DNA from: an uncultured Bacteroides sp. | Lineage (GTDB): Bacteria; Bacteroidota; Bacteroidia; Bacteroidales; Bacteroidaceae | Reading direction: 5' to 3' | Length of the DNA: 6,625 nt | Assembly (NCBI GenBank): GCA_900551645.1 | Contig: URWP01000158.1 | Span: 1 to 6,625, forward strand | Shown: positions 1 through 5,837 of the stretch, piece by piece | Position numbering within the stretch: the first letter of the stretch is position 1 | Layout: every line of letters starts with the position of its first letter | Notes under the pieces: model-generated | Told to the model about the DNA's origin: nothing | The model's database searches: none | What the model saw: only the letters and a program-made list of their open reading frames with translations | Translations under genes and position numbers: made by a program

Positions 1-1
1 C

Positions 2-1303
2 AAGCTTGCGTCATCGGGAAGTGGTAAGTGGGAGGAAAGTGGTGGCGATGCCAGTAAATTTGGCTTGACTTCCAGTGAATTGCTCGAAGCGCTTGATCTC
101 ATCGAGAAGAAAGACCTGAAGGACTGCTTGAAACTGATTCATTTTCATATCGGCAGCCAGATAACCAAGATACGTCGTATCAAGACCGCTTTGCGTGAAG
201 CGTCACAGTTTTATGTGCAGCTTCATCAGTTGGGATTCCAGGTGGAATTTGTTGATATTGGCGGTGGCTTGGGCGTGGATTATGACGGTACACGTTCGTC
301 TACCAGTGAAAGTAGTGTGAACTATTCCATTCAGGAGTATGTGAATGATTCTATTTCTATCCTGGTAGATGCCAGCAATAAAAATGGTATTCCGCATCCG
401 AACATTATTACTGAAAGCGGACGTTCGCTGACGGCTCATCATTCGGTACTTATTTTCGAAGTGTTGGAAACAGCTTCCTTACCTGAAATGCCGGAGGAAT
501 TTGAAGTAAGTCCAGAAGATCATGAACTGGTACAGGAATTGTATCAGATTTGGGACAATCTGAACCAGCGAACCATGCTGGAGGCTTGGCACGATGCCCA
601 GCAGATACGTGAGGAATCACTTGATTTGTTCAGTCACGGTATTGTTGATTTGAAGACTCGTGCTCAGATAGAACGGATGTACTGGTCTGTTTGTCGTGAA
701 ATAAACCGGATAGCAGGAGGATTGAAACATGTACCTGATGAATTCCGAAATCTGGACAAGCTGCTGGCCGATAAGTATTTCTGTAACTTCTCTTTGTTCC
801 AGTCACTACCAGACTTGTGGGCACTCGATCAGATTTTCCCGATTATGCCTATCCAGCGTCTGGATGAACGTCCGGATCGGACTGCTACCCTGCAGGATAT
901 TACTTGTGATTCAGACGGAAAGATTACGAATTTTGTGACTAGCCGTAGTGTAACGCATGATTTGCCGGTACATACAGTTAAGTCCAAGGAATCATATTAT
1001 ATTGGAGTGTTCCTGGTAGGAGCTTATCAGGAAATCCTGGGTGATATGCATAACTTGTTTGGCGATACCAATGCGGTGCATGTATCTGTCGATGATAAAG
1101 GTTACAGCATTGACCAGGTGATTGATGGCGAGACCGTAGCTGAAGTATTGGATTACGTACAGTATAATCCGAAGAAGTTAGTGCGTAACCTGGAAACTTG
1201 GGTAACCAAATCGGTTAAGGAAGGAAAGATTTCATTGGAAGAAGGAAAAGAATTCCTGGCAAACTACCGTTCCGGTCTGTACGGATATACTTACTTGGAG
1301 TAA
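2..1303 (+). CDS. speA: Biosynthetic arginine decarboxylase, 5' end outside the window
   Basis: PLP-dependent decarboxylation of L-arginine to agmatine, the first step of the agmatine route to putrescine and spermidine; a cytosolic enzyme. The reading frame is open from base 2, giving 433 codons; family members are about 630-660 residues, so roughly 200 N-terminal residues, including the PLP lysine, lie to the left. Visible residues (window numbering) begin with a KLASSGSGKW stretch typical of SpeA, then HFHIGS (48-53) and the phosphate-binding GGGLG followed by VDYDG (87-96), and ESGR (138-141). A helical insertion follows, and the C-terminal beta domain carries the active-site CDSDGK (302-307) and GDMHNLFGDT (347-356). 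The TTG at 65 is not a start, because homology continues upstream of it. argB follows after 22 bases with no terminator between, so co-transcription is likely. No frameshift is seen. Assignment is very secure from motif order and length. Confidence 0.97.
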   Translation, partial: KLASSGSGKWEESGGDASKFGLTSSELLEALDLIEKKDLKDCLKLIHFHIGSQITKIRRIKTALREASQFYVQLHQLGFQVEFVDIGGGLGVDYDGTRSSTSESSVNYSIQEYVNDSISILVDASNKNGIPHPNIITESGRSLTAHHSVLIFEVLETASLPEMPEEFEVSPEDHELVQELYQIWDNLNQRTMLEAWHDAQQIREESLDLFSHGIVDLKTRAQIERMYWSVCREINRIAGGLKHVPDEFRNLDKLLADKYFCNFSLFQSLPDLWALDQIFPIMPIQRLDERPDRTATLQDITCDSDGKITNFVTSRSVTHDLPVHTVKSKESYYIGVFLVGAYQEILGDMHNLFGDTNAVHVSVDDKGYSIDQVIDGETVAEVLDYVQYNPKKLVRNLETWVTKSVKEGKISLEEGKEFLANYRSGLYGYTYLE

Positions 1304-1313
1304 AAGGAATATA

Positions 1314-1320
1314 AAGGAGG
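1314..1320 (+). promoter_or_regulatory. Strong Shine-Dalgarno sequence of argB
   Basis: AAGGAGG lies five bases before the argB ATG. It is complementary to the usual 16S rRNA 3' end. Bacteroidales genes commonly start behind A-rich leaders with weak or no such site, and the other starts in this window have none as good. It fixes the argB start at 1326 and suggests efficient independent initiation within the speA-argB message. Confidence 0.75.
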
Positions 1321-1325
1321 AAAAC

Positions 1326-2099
1326 ATGAAAGAGAAACTGACTATTATAAAGGTAGGTGGAAAAATTGTCGAGGAAACAGATACCTTGAACCGTTTACTG
1401 AGTGACTTTTCAGCTGTTCCGGGCTATAAACTGCTGGTACACGGTGGTGGTCGCTCTGCTACCCGTATCGCTGCTCAGTTGGGTATTGAAAGCCGGATGG
1501 TGAACGGACGCCGTATCACTGATGCCGAAACTCTGAAAGTGGTGACCATGGTTTATGGTGGTTTGGTCAACAAGAACATTGTGGCAGGTCTGCAAGGCAA
1601 GGGCGTGAATGCTGTTGGTCTTACAGGAGCTGATATGGGAGTTATCCGTTCAGACAAACGCCCGGTGAAGGATGTAGATTATGGATTTGTAGGCGATGTG
1701 AAAGAGGTACGTGCCGATGTATTGGTACAGCTGATTCGTCAGGGAATTGTACCGGTTATGGCTCCGTTGACATACGATGGCACCGGTGGCTTGCTGAATA
1801 CCAATGCCGATACCATTGCCGGTGAAACAGCCAAAGCATTGTCTGACGTGTTCGATGTTACGCTGATGTACTGTTTCGAGAAGAAAGGTGTATTACGTGA
1901 TGAGAATGATGATGACAGTGTAATTCCGGTCATTACTCCGGACTTGTTTCGTCAGTATGTAGATGAGGGTGTGATTCAGGGAGGAATGATTCCGAAGCTG
2001 GAAAATTCTTTTTCAGCAGTCGAAGCTGGAGTTACTCAAGTGATAATCACTTCAGCATCAGCCATCGACGGGAAATCTGGAACAGTCATTAAAAAATAA
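1326..2099 (+). CDS. argB: Acetylglutamate kinase (possibly N-succinylglutamate kinase)
   Basis: Amino acid kinase family enzyme that phosphorylates the gamma-carboxylate of an N-acylated glutamate with ATP, the second step of arginine biosynthesis in the cytosol. At 257 residues it matches the short E. coli type (258). Visible motifs are IIKVGGK with the catalytic-type lysine at 9, HGGG (39-42) in the phosphate/substrate loop, NGRRIT (60-65) for substrate binding, NTNAD (158-162) and GGMIPKL with Lys224. The protein begins directly at the first beta strand and lacks the N-terminal helix of the hexameric arginine-inhibited kinases, so feedback inhibition by arginine is not expected; this is inference. 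In Bacteroides fragilis the later transcarbamylase uses N-succinylornithine, so the natural substrate here may be N-succinylglutamate; the sequence does not settle this. Likely co-transcribed with speA upstream; start chosen from the strong ribosome binding site. Confidence 0.96.
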   Translation: MKEKLTIIKVGGKIVEETDTLNRLLSDFSAVPGYKLLVHGGGRSATRIAAQLGIESRMVNGRRITDAETLKVVTMVYGGLVNKNIVAGLQGKGVNAVGLTGADMGVIRSDKRPVKDVDYGFVGDVKEVRADVLVQLIRQGIVPVMAPLTYDGTGGLLNTNADTIAGETAKALSDVFDVTLMYCFEKKGVLRDENDDDSVIPVITPDLFRQYVDEGVIQGGMIPKLENSFSAVEAGVTQVIITSASAIDGKSGTVIKK

Positions 2100-2112
2100 T
2101 TCAAAAAAAATA

Positions 2113-2148
2113 GGCGGGTGGGTGTAACTTTTGTTCGACTCACCCGTC
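2113..2148 (+). repeat. Inverted repeat/hairpin between argB and the sigma factor gene
   Basis: CGGGTGGGT (2115-2123) pairs with ACTCACCCG (2138-2146), nine pairs with one G-T wobble, around a 14-base loop; the outer bases 2113-2114 and 2147-2148 can add a wobble and a G-C pair. No T-run follows on the + strand, so it is a poor intrinsic terminator for argB. On the minus strand it would be followed by a run of eight T's, but no minus-strand gene points into it. It overlaps both elements of a candidate ECF promoter, so an operator or a structured promoter region is another reading. Confidence 0.7.
2123..2148 (+). promoter_or_regulatory. Candidate ECF-type promoter of the sigma/anti-sigma-like operon
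   Basis: TGTAAC (2123-2128) followed by a 16-base spacer and CGTC (2145-2148) resembles the AAC-motif -35 and CGT-type -10 elements of promoters read by many ECF sigma factors, such as TGAAAC-N16-CGT in Bacillus. No TAnnTTTG primary-sigma element is visible in this gap. Since the gene downstream encodes an ECF sigma factor, autoregulation is the natural inference. Transcription would begin roughly at 2154-2158, leaving a leader of only about ten bases before the ATG at 2165. Confidence 0.5.
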
Positions 2149-2164
2149 ATTAGTATAGAAAGCA

Positions 2165-2674
2165 ATGCAAGAAATCAGTTTCCGGAACGATATACTCCCG
2201 TTGAAGGACAAACTTTTCCGGTTGGCTCTCCGCATAACACTCGATAGAGCCGAAGCGGAGGATGTCGTACAGGATACCTTGATTAAAGTCTGGAACAAGC
2301 GTGATGAATGGGCACAGTTTGATTCTATTGAAGCCTATTGTATGACAGTTGCCAGAAACTTGGCTATCGACCGGAGCCAGAAGATGGAAGCCCAACATAT
2401 CGGGTTGACTCCAGAGACGCAGGAGATGCCTGATGCATTGACTCCCGACCGCCAGTTGGAGGACAGCGAAAAGCTGAAGCTGGTTCATCAGTTGGTGAAC
2501 GAATTACCGGAAAAGCAGCGTACGATTCTGCAGCTCCGTGATATCGAAGGGAAAAGTTACAAGGAAATAGCCGATTTGCTGCAGGTAACCGAGGAACAGG
2601 TAAAAGTCAACCTCTTCCGGGCCAGACAACGAATCAAGTTAAAATATAACGAAATAGAAACGTATGGATTATAA
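2165..2674 (+). CDS. ECF-type RNA polymerase sigma factor
   Basis: A 169-residue sigma-70 family protein with only regions 2 and 4, the usual ECF size, which directs core RNA polymerase to a specific promoter set. Region 2 spans about residues 13-75, with the core-binding DRAEAEDVVQDTLIKVW (27-43) and the -10-recognition part around YCMTVARNLAIDR (58-70). A linker rich in acidic residues and prolines follows (about 80-103). Region 4 spans 105-158, with LPEKQRTILQLRDIEGKSY leading into a helix-turn-helix (about 129-152) that would read the -35 element. The ATG at 2165 is chosen because the N-terminal MQEISFRNDILPLKDKLF fits the start of Bacteroides homologues as I recall them; no clear Shine-Dalgarno site precedes it. 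Its last 11 bases overlap the next gene, implying translational coupling with a probable membrane regulator. No FecR or SusC/SusD gene lies beside it, so it is not the usual polysaccharide-utilisation type. The inducing signal and regulon are unknown. Confidence 0.95.
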   Translation: MQEISFRNDILPLKDKLFRLALRITLDRAEAEDVVQDTLIKVWNKRDEWAQFDSIEAYCMTVARNLAIDRSQKMEAQHIGLTPETQEMPDALTPDRQLEDSEKLKLVHQLVNELPEKQRTILQLRDIEGKSYKEIADLLQVTEEQVKVNLFRARQRIKLKYNEIETYGL

Positions 2675-3137
2675 GTACATCGAACAGCTTTTGGAACGCT
2701 ATTGGAACTGCGAGACTTCTTTGGAAGAAGAGCAGATTCTTCGGGCTTTCTTCCAGCAGAAAGAACTGCCGGCTCATCTGCTCCGCTACAAATCCTTGTT
2801 TGTTTATCAGGAGGTAGCGAAAGAAGAGAAGTTGGGAAGCGATTTCGATGAACGGATTCTGGCAGAAATTGAGCGTCCGGTTGTAAGAGCCAAGCGTTTG
2901 ACTATGCATTCGCGTTTCATGCCGCTTTTCAAGGCTGCGGCGGTATTGGCTTTACTTTTTACGGTGGGTGGTGTCGTCAAAGAGTCATTGGGCAGCGGTT
3001 CGGCTGGTGTAGTCTATGTGTATGACCCATTTGAAAATCGGGCAACCGATCCGCAAGTGGCATACGAGGCCGATACGGTAAGAGTTCCCGTTAACAAGGT
3101 GGTGGAAAAGCCTCGTATAGAGAACACCAAACAGTAA
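2664..3137 (+). CDS. Small single-pass membrane protein, probable anti-sigma-like regulator
   Basis: 157 residues of no family I can name with confidence. An acidic, helical cytoplasmic-type N-terminal part (1-75) contains RYWNCETSLEEEQILRAFF (12-30), a pattern that recurs at the N-termini of Bacteroides proteins encoded beside ECF sigma factors, as I recall. One hydrophobic segment (about 86-105, MPLFKAAAVLALLFTVGGVV) would span the inner membrane. A short C-terminal tail of about 50 residues, including YVYDPFENRATDPQVAYEADTVR (118-140), would be periplasmic. There is no HxxxCxxC zinc motif, so it is not a zinc-binding anti-sigma factor of the ZAS class. The ATG overlaps the sigma gene by 11 bases and the two share a promoter and terminator, which is typical of sigma/anti-sigma pairs. 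The inferred role is to hold the sigma factor at the membrane; nothing in the sequence proves it. Confidence 0.8.
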   Translation: MDYKYIEQLLERYWNCETSLEEEQILRAFFQQKELPAHLLRYKSLFVYQEVAKEEKLGSDFDERILAEIERPVVRAKRLTMHSRFMPLFKAAAVLALLFTVGGVVKESLGSGSAGVVYVYDPFENRATDPQVAYEADTVRVPVNKVVEKPRIENTKQ

Positions 3138-3243
3138 CGAACATTTTCATTTGCTTTTATATAAATAGTTAGTGCTTATCTATAATAGAAAAATGAGGCT
3201 GTGAAGTTTCAATTCTCTCAAATTAAATTACTAACTCAAATAC

Positions 3244-3264
3244 ATGAAAAGGATTACCGCGTGA
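3244..3264 (+). other. Six-codon ORF inside the terminator region, possible remnant of a third operon gene
   Basis: ATG followed by codons for K, R, I, T, A and then TGA, preceded by an A-rich leader (ctaactcaaatac) that looks like a Bacteroides translation start region. The frame closes at once and its codons 2-5 form the left arm of the terminator hairpin. It may be the scar of a gene lost from behind the sigma/anti-sigma-like pair, a leader peptide, or chance. No protein evidence supports expression. Confidence 0.2.
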
Positions 3265-3280
3265 GCAGTAATCCTTTTTT
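3247..3280 (+). terminator. Intrinsic terminator of the sigma factor operon
   Basis: A perfect 11-base stem, AAAAGGATTAC (3247-3257) with GTAATCCTTTT (3268-3278), encloses a 10-base loop and runs into a T-tract (six T's at 3275-3280). It lies 109 bases after the stop of the membrane protein gene and before the metallopeptidase promoter, so it separates the two transcription units. The A-run on the left arm makes it potentially active on the minus strand too, but no gene needs it there. Confidence 0.88.
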
Positions 3281-3315
3281 ATTGGCATAGGGTAAGTTTC
3301 TCAACTGAAAAGTCC

Positions 3316-3323
3316 TATCTTTG
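3316..3323 (+). promoter_or_regulatory. Bacteroides-type -7 element directly before the metallopeptidase gene
   Basis: TATCTTTG is an exact match to the TAnnTTTG consensus of the Bacteroidales primary sigma factor. The -33 TTTG partner is not clear: the nearest candidate is TTTC at 3297-3300, at a short distance. Only four bases separate the element from the ATG at 3328, so transcription would start at or next to the start codon. Confidence 0.6.
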
Positions 3324-3327
3324 TATC

Positions 3328-4032
3328 ATGGCTACACAACGTATATTGGCAGATAAGGATTTTGGGCGTATTGTTATCCGTACCCGTAGAACGGCACGGA
3401 ATATTTCGATGCGTGTCAAGCCGGAGGGCTTGTATCTTATTGTACCTCCTTTTAGCCGGACCGATAAAATTCTGGAGGCTATTGCTCCTTTTCGTCCTGA
3501 TTTGGTGGATTCTTTCCGGAAAGTAGCTGTCCGGTTGATTGATTTCAGCTTTACCATTCAAGCCGACTGTTTTCGTCTGTCACTTCTTCCGAGCCGGTTA
3601 CGTTGTTTTACAGTGAAAGAAGAAGGAGAGGAGATGAGGATTTATTGTCCTGCCGATACTGATTTCAGTCGGGAGGATGTGCAGAAACTTGTCCGCAATG
3701 CCATTGTCCGTGCCTTGAAACGGCGGGCAGAGACTTTTTTGCCTCCGTTACTGGATACCTGGTCTGTGCGCTGTGGGCTACCTTACCGGAAAGTGCGGAT
3801 TACCGGAGCCCGTACACGCTGGGGAAGTTGTACCGCCACGCGTACTATTAGTCTTTCGTGCTATCTGATGCTGGTCCCGGTACATCTGATGGATTATGTC
3901 ATATTGCATGAACTGGCCCATACTCGTGAAATGAATCACGGTCCTCGTTTCTGGGAGTTGCTTGATAGCCTGACTGACGGACAATCACACCGCTTACGGG
4001 CAGAACTCCGGAACTTCCGTACTGGTTTCTGA
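3328..4032 (+). CDS. YgjP-like zinc metallopeptidase (DUF45 / M48-type)
   Basis: A 234-residue protein of the YgjP/DUF45 family of putative soluble zinc metallopeptidases. The N-terminal part (about 10-45, DFGRIVIRTRRTARNISMRV then LYLIVPP) is the strand-rich region typical of the family. The C-terminal third carries TRWGSC (163-168), then HELAH (194-198) with His204 in MNHGPRFW (202-209), which is the expected zinc ligand pattern (HExxH plus a third His) with Glu195 as catalytic base. There is no signal peptide or membrane segment, so it should be cytoplasmic. The physiological substrate of this family is not established. The next in-frame ATG (codon 28) would remove the conserved first strands, so 3328 is preferred although a promoter element abuts it. 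It appears to be a single-gene unit, separated by a terminator upstream and a new promoter downstream. Confidence 0.9.
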   Translation: MATQRILADKDFGRIVIRTRRTARNISMRVKPEGLYLIVPPFSRTDKILEAIAPFRPDLVDSFRKVAVRLIDFSFTIQADCFRLSLLPSRLRCFTVKEEGEEMRIYCPADTDFSREDVQKLVRNAIVRALKRRAETFLPPLLDTWSVRCGLPYRKVRITGARTRWGSCTATRTISLSCYLMLVPVHLMDYVILHELAHTREMNHGPRFWELLDSLTDGQSHRLRAELRNFRTGF

Positions 4033-4060
4033 TTCTTTGAAATTGATATATGTCAAGAAA

Positions 4061-4111
4061 TTCGGACACGGATAAACATGCGTGTCTATTTGCTGTACCT
4101 TTGTGTCCGAA
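4061..4111 (+). repeat. Nine-base inverted repeat around the MATE gene promoter
   Basis: TTCGGACAC (4061-4069) is the exact reverse complement of GTGTCCGAA (4103-4111). Inside it, GACACG (4065-4070) can pair instead with CGTGTC (4081-4086), and TCCG (4106-4109) with CGGA (4115-4118) around five A's. The right arm shares its first base with the last base of the -7 element, so binding of a protein to both arms could control the efflux gene. Alternatively the arms are just fortuitous; no known operator consensus is recognised. Confidence 0.5.
4096..4103 (+). promoter_or_regulatory. Bacteroides-type -7 element of the MATE transporter gene
   Basis: TACCTTTG matches TAnnTTTG exactly. No TTTG lies at the usual -33 distance, so it may be weak or activator-dependent. 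Transcription starting about 4106-4112 would give a leader of about 70 bases before the ATG at 4179. Confidence 0.55.
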
Positions 4112-4178
4112 AAACGGAAAGGGGATAGTGGTGTCGTCTGTTATCGCCTGTCCGCTGTGGTATTAGTTTGAAAGAAGT

Positions 4179-5537
4179 ATGGTTGAAACTCCTGTTATTC
4201 GGACGGTCAGCATCCGAAAAGAACTGACCAAATTGGTTATTCCTATATTTATTGAAACCCTCTTGATTATGATGCTTGGTGCCGTGGACACCATCATGCT
4301 GAGTCAGTATTCGGACGAAAGTGTGGCTGCGGTAGGTGTTGTGAATCAGATTGTCATGTTTGCTTTCTTGATATTTGAAGTTATTAATATCGGTACTTCT
4401 GTATTGTGTTCGCAATACTTGGGGGCTGGTCTGCGGAAGAAGATGGTGCAGGTGGTAGGAGTATCACTGTTGCTGAATCTGGCAGTAGGAGTACTGGTCA
4501 GTCTTATCCTGCATTTCGGAGCGGTTACACTGTTGGGTTGGATGGGACTCCGTCCGGAACTGTTGAAGTACGGTATCGGATACATGGAGATTGTAGGAGC
4601 TTTCGCTTTCTTTCAGGCTCTTTCACTTACGGTATCGGCTTCGCTTCGTAGTGCGAATAAGGCTATTTATCCCATGCTGGTAACTGTATTGGTCAATGTG
4701 CTGAATATCATCGGCAACTATTCCTTGATTTTCGGTAAGTTCGGTTTTCCTGCCTTGGGAGCTGAGGGGGCGGCTATTTCTACATCGGTAGCCCGTGGGG
4801 TAAGTATGGTGGTTTTGTTCATTATCCTGTTCAGAAAGCATATTCCTAGTTTTCCACGTGCTTGGTTTCGTCCTTTCCCATGGATAGAGCTGAAGAATCT
4901 GATGAAAGTTGGACTTCCTTCGGCAGGTGAGAATATGTCGTACAGTTTCTCGCAGGTAGTAATAACTTTCCTTATCAATATGCTGGGAAACAATGCACTG
5001 GCTACGCGTACTTATACAGTAAATATTGTAATGTTTGTTTATCTCTTTGCCATTGCTATGGCACAGGGGGGAGCTATCAGTATCGGTCATCTGGTTGGGC
5101 AACGGAAAATTCGTGCTGCGTACCTGTTGGGAAAATATGTCATGCGGCTTTCTATTTTAGTATCGTTGATCTTGTCATGTATTTGGGCTGCGTTAGGACA
5201 TACTATCTTTAGTTTGCTTACCGATAATGAGGAAATTATCCGATTAGGAGTCATGGTGATGCTGATTGATATTGTGGTTGAGATTGGTCGTGCGGTCAAT
5301 ATCTATGCTACGAATGCCCTACGTTCGGCGGGCGATGTGAATTATCCGTTTTATGTAGGATTGGTGGTGCAATGGAGCGTTTCGGTAGGACTCAGTTACC
5401 TGTTGGGTATTTATTGGGGCTGGGGATTGGCAGGTATGTGGTGTGCTTTCTTATTGGATGAGAATATCCGAGCTGTTATTTTTGTGCGTCGGTGGAACAG
5501 TCTGAAATGGGCGAAAAAGAGTTTTGTAAAGTGCTAG
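4179..5537 (+). CDS. MATE-family multidrug/cation efflux transporter
   Basis: A 452-residue inner-membrane protein with about twelve hydrophobic segments in two six-helix halves, the standard MATE (NorM/DinF/YeeO superfamily) length and layout. Such proteins export cationic drugs, dyes or metabolites in exchange for Na+ or H+. Visible family features are GAVDTIMLSQYSDESVAAVG in helix 1 with Asp37 at the conserved cation-site position, asparagines in LVNVLNIIGNYSLIFG (171-186), GLPSAGENMSYSFSQ with Glu251 at the start of the second half (helix 7), a charged DIVVEIGR (364-371) in helix 10, and LRSAGDVNYP (381-390). The tail is short and basic (RRWNSLKWAKKSF). The start at 4179 has only a weak purine-rich site (aaagaag) but gives the expected short cytoplasmic N-terminus. 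It has its own promoter with an inverted repeat, hinting at regulation. Its substrate cannot be told from the sequence. Confidence 0.94.
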   Translation: MVETPVIRTVSIRKELTKLVIPIFIETLLIMMLGAVDTIMLSQYSDESVAAVGVVNQIVMFAFLIFEVINIGTSVLCSQYLGAGLRKKMVQVVGVSLLLNLAVGVLVSLILHFGAVTLLGWMGLRPELLKYGIGYMEIVGAFAFFQALSLTVSASLRSANKAIYPMLVTVLVNVLNIIGNYSLIFGKFGFPALGAEGAAISTSVARGVSMVVLFIILFRKHIPSFPRAWFRPFPWIELKNLMKVGLPSAGENMSYSFSQVVITFLINMLGNNALATRTYTVNIVMFVYLFAIAMAQGGAISIGHLVGQRKIRAAYLLGKYVMRLSILVSLILSCIWAALGHTIFSLLTDNEEIIRLGVMVMLIDIVVEIGRAVNIYATNALRSAGDVNYPFYVGLVVQWSVSVGLSYLLGIYWGWGLAGMWCAFLLDENIRAVIFVRRWNSLKWAKKSFVKC

Positions 5538-5837
5538 ATAAAGAAGTATAGCCGTTTTATTTTGTCTCAATAGTTTTTTGCCTGAATGTTAAATTGAAAA
5601 AACAAGCAGTCGTTTGTGTGAAGACGAACGGATGTTTCCGGTGATATGTGCTTATGTTTTTATGAATATATGAGGATGTTTTTTTTAAGTTAAAAATGAC
5701 TGAACAAGTTCCCTCATTGATATTCTAGGATATGGCTGTTGTAGGTAAAAAAGAATCCTGAGAAGTTTCTTGCTCCCCAGGATTCCCATCTTCTACCCGA
5801 TAAAAACTAAACCCTTTACAAAACCTTATATTACAGA
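5538..5837. other. Intergenic region between convergent genes, no gene seen
   Basis: AT-rich stretch of 300 bases. It holds a minus-strand terminator at 5747-5785, a seven-pair hairpin CGTTTGT/ACGAACG at 5611-5630 without a following T-run, and an A/T-only inverted repeat GTTTTTT (5573-5579) with AAAAAAC (5597-5603). No T-tract with a good stem marks a clear terminator for the MATE gene, so where its transcript ends is unknown. No ORF with protein-like features or tRNA is seen. Confidence 0.6.
5747..5785 (-). terminator. Intrinsic terminator of the glycoside hydrolase gene
   Basis: Read on the minus strand, GAATCCTG (5785-5778) pairs perfectly with CAGGATTC (5760-5753) and is followed at once by six T's (5752-5747). 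It lies about 50 bases beyond the stop of the minus-strand gene. On the + strand no T-run follows the stem, so it should act in one direction only. Confidence 0.85.

Noticed and set aside
65..67. TTG at 65 as the start of the arginine decarboxylase
   Set aside because: The frame is open to base 2 and the residues before it (KLASSGSGKWEESGGDASKFG) match SpeA, so the gene is simply cut by the window edge.
2103..2148. Hairpin after argB as an argB intrinsic terminator
   Set aside because: The T-run is on the wrong side: A's precede the stem on the + strand and mixed sequence follows it.
2165..3137. Sigma/anti-sigma pair as part of a SusC/SusD polysaccharide-utilisation locus
   Set aside because: The partner is not FecR-like and no TonB-dependent receptor is adjacent; the glycosidase at the right edge is over 2.5 kb away and on the other strand.
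4623..5102. 159-codon minus-strand frame
   Set aside because: Antisense to the MATE gene, with low-complexity, protein-unlike composition and no promoter or ribosome binding site.
5611..5630. Hairpin CGTTTGT/ACGAACG as the MATE gene terminator
   Set aside because: No T-tract follows; the next T-run is about 45 bases further on without a stem.
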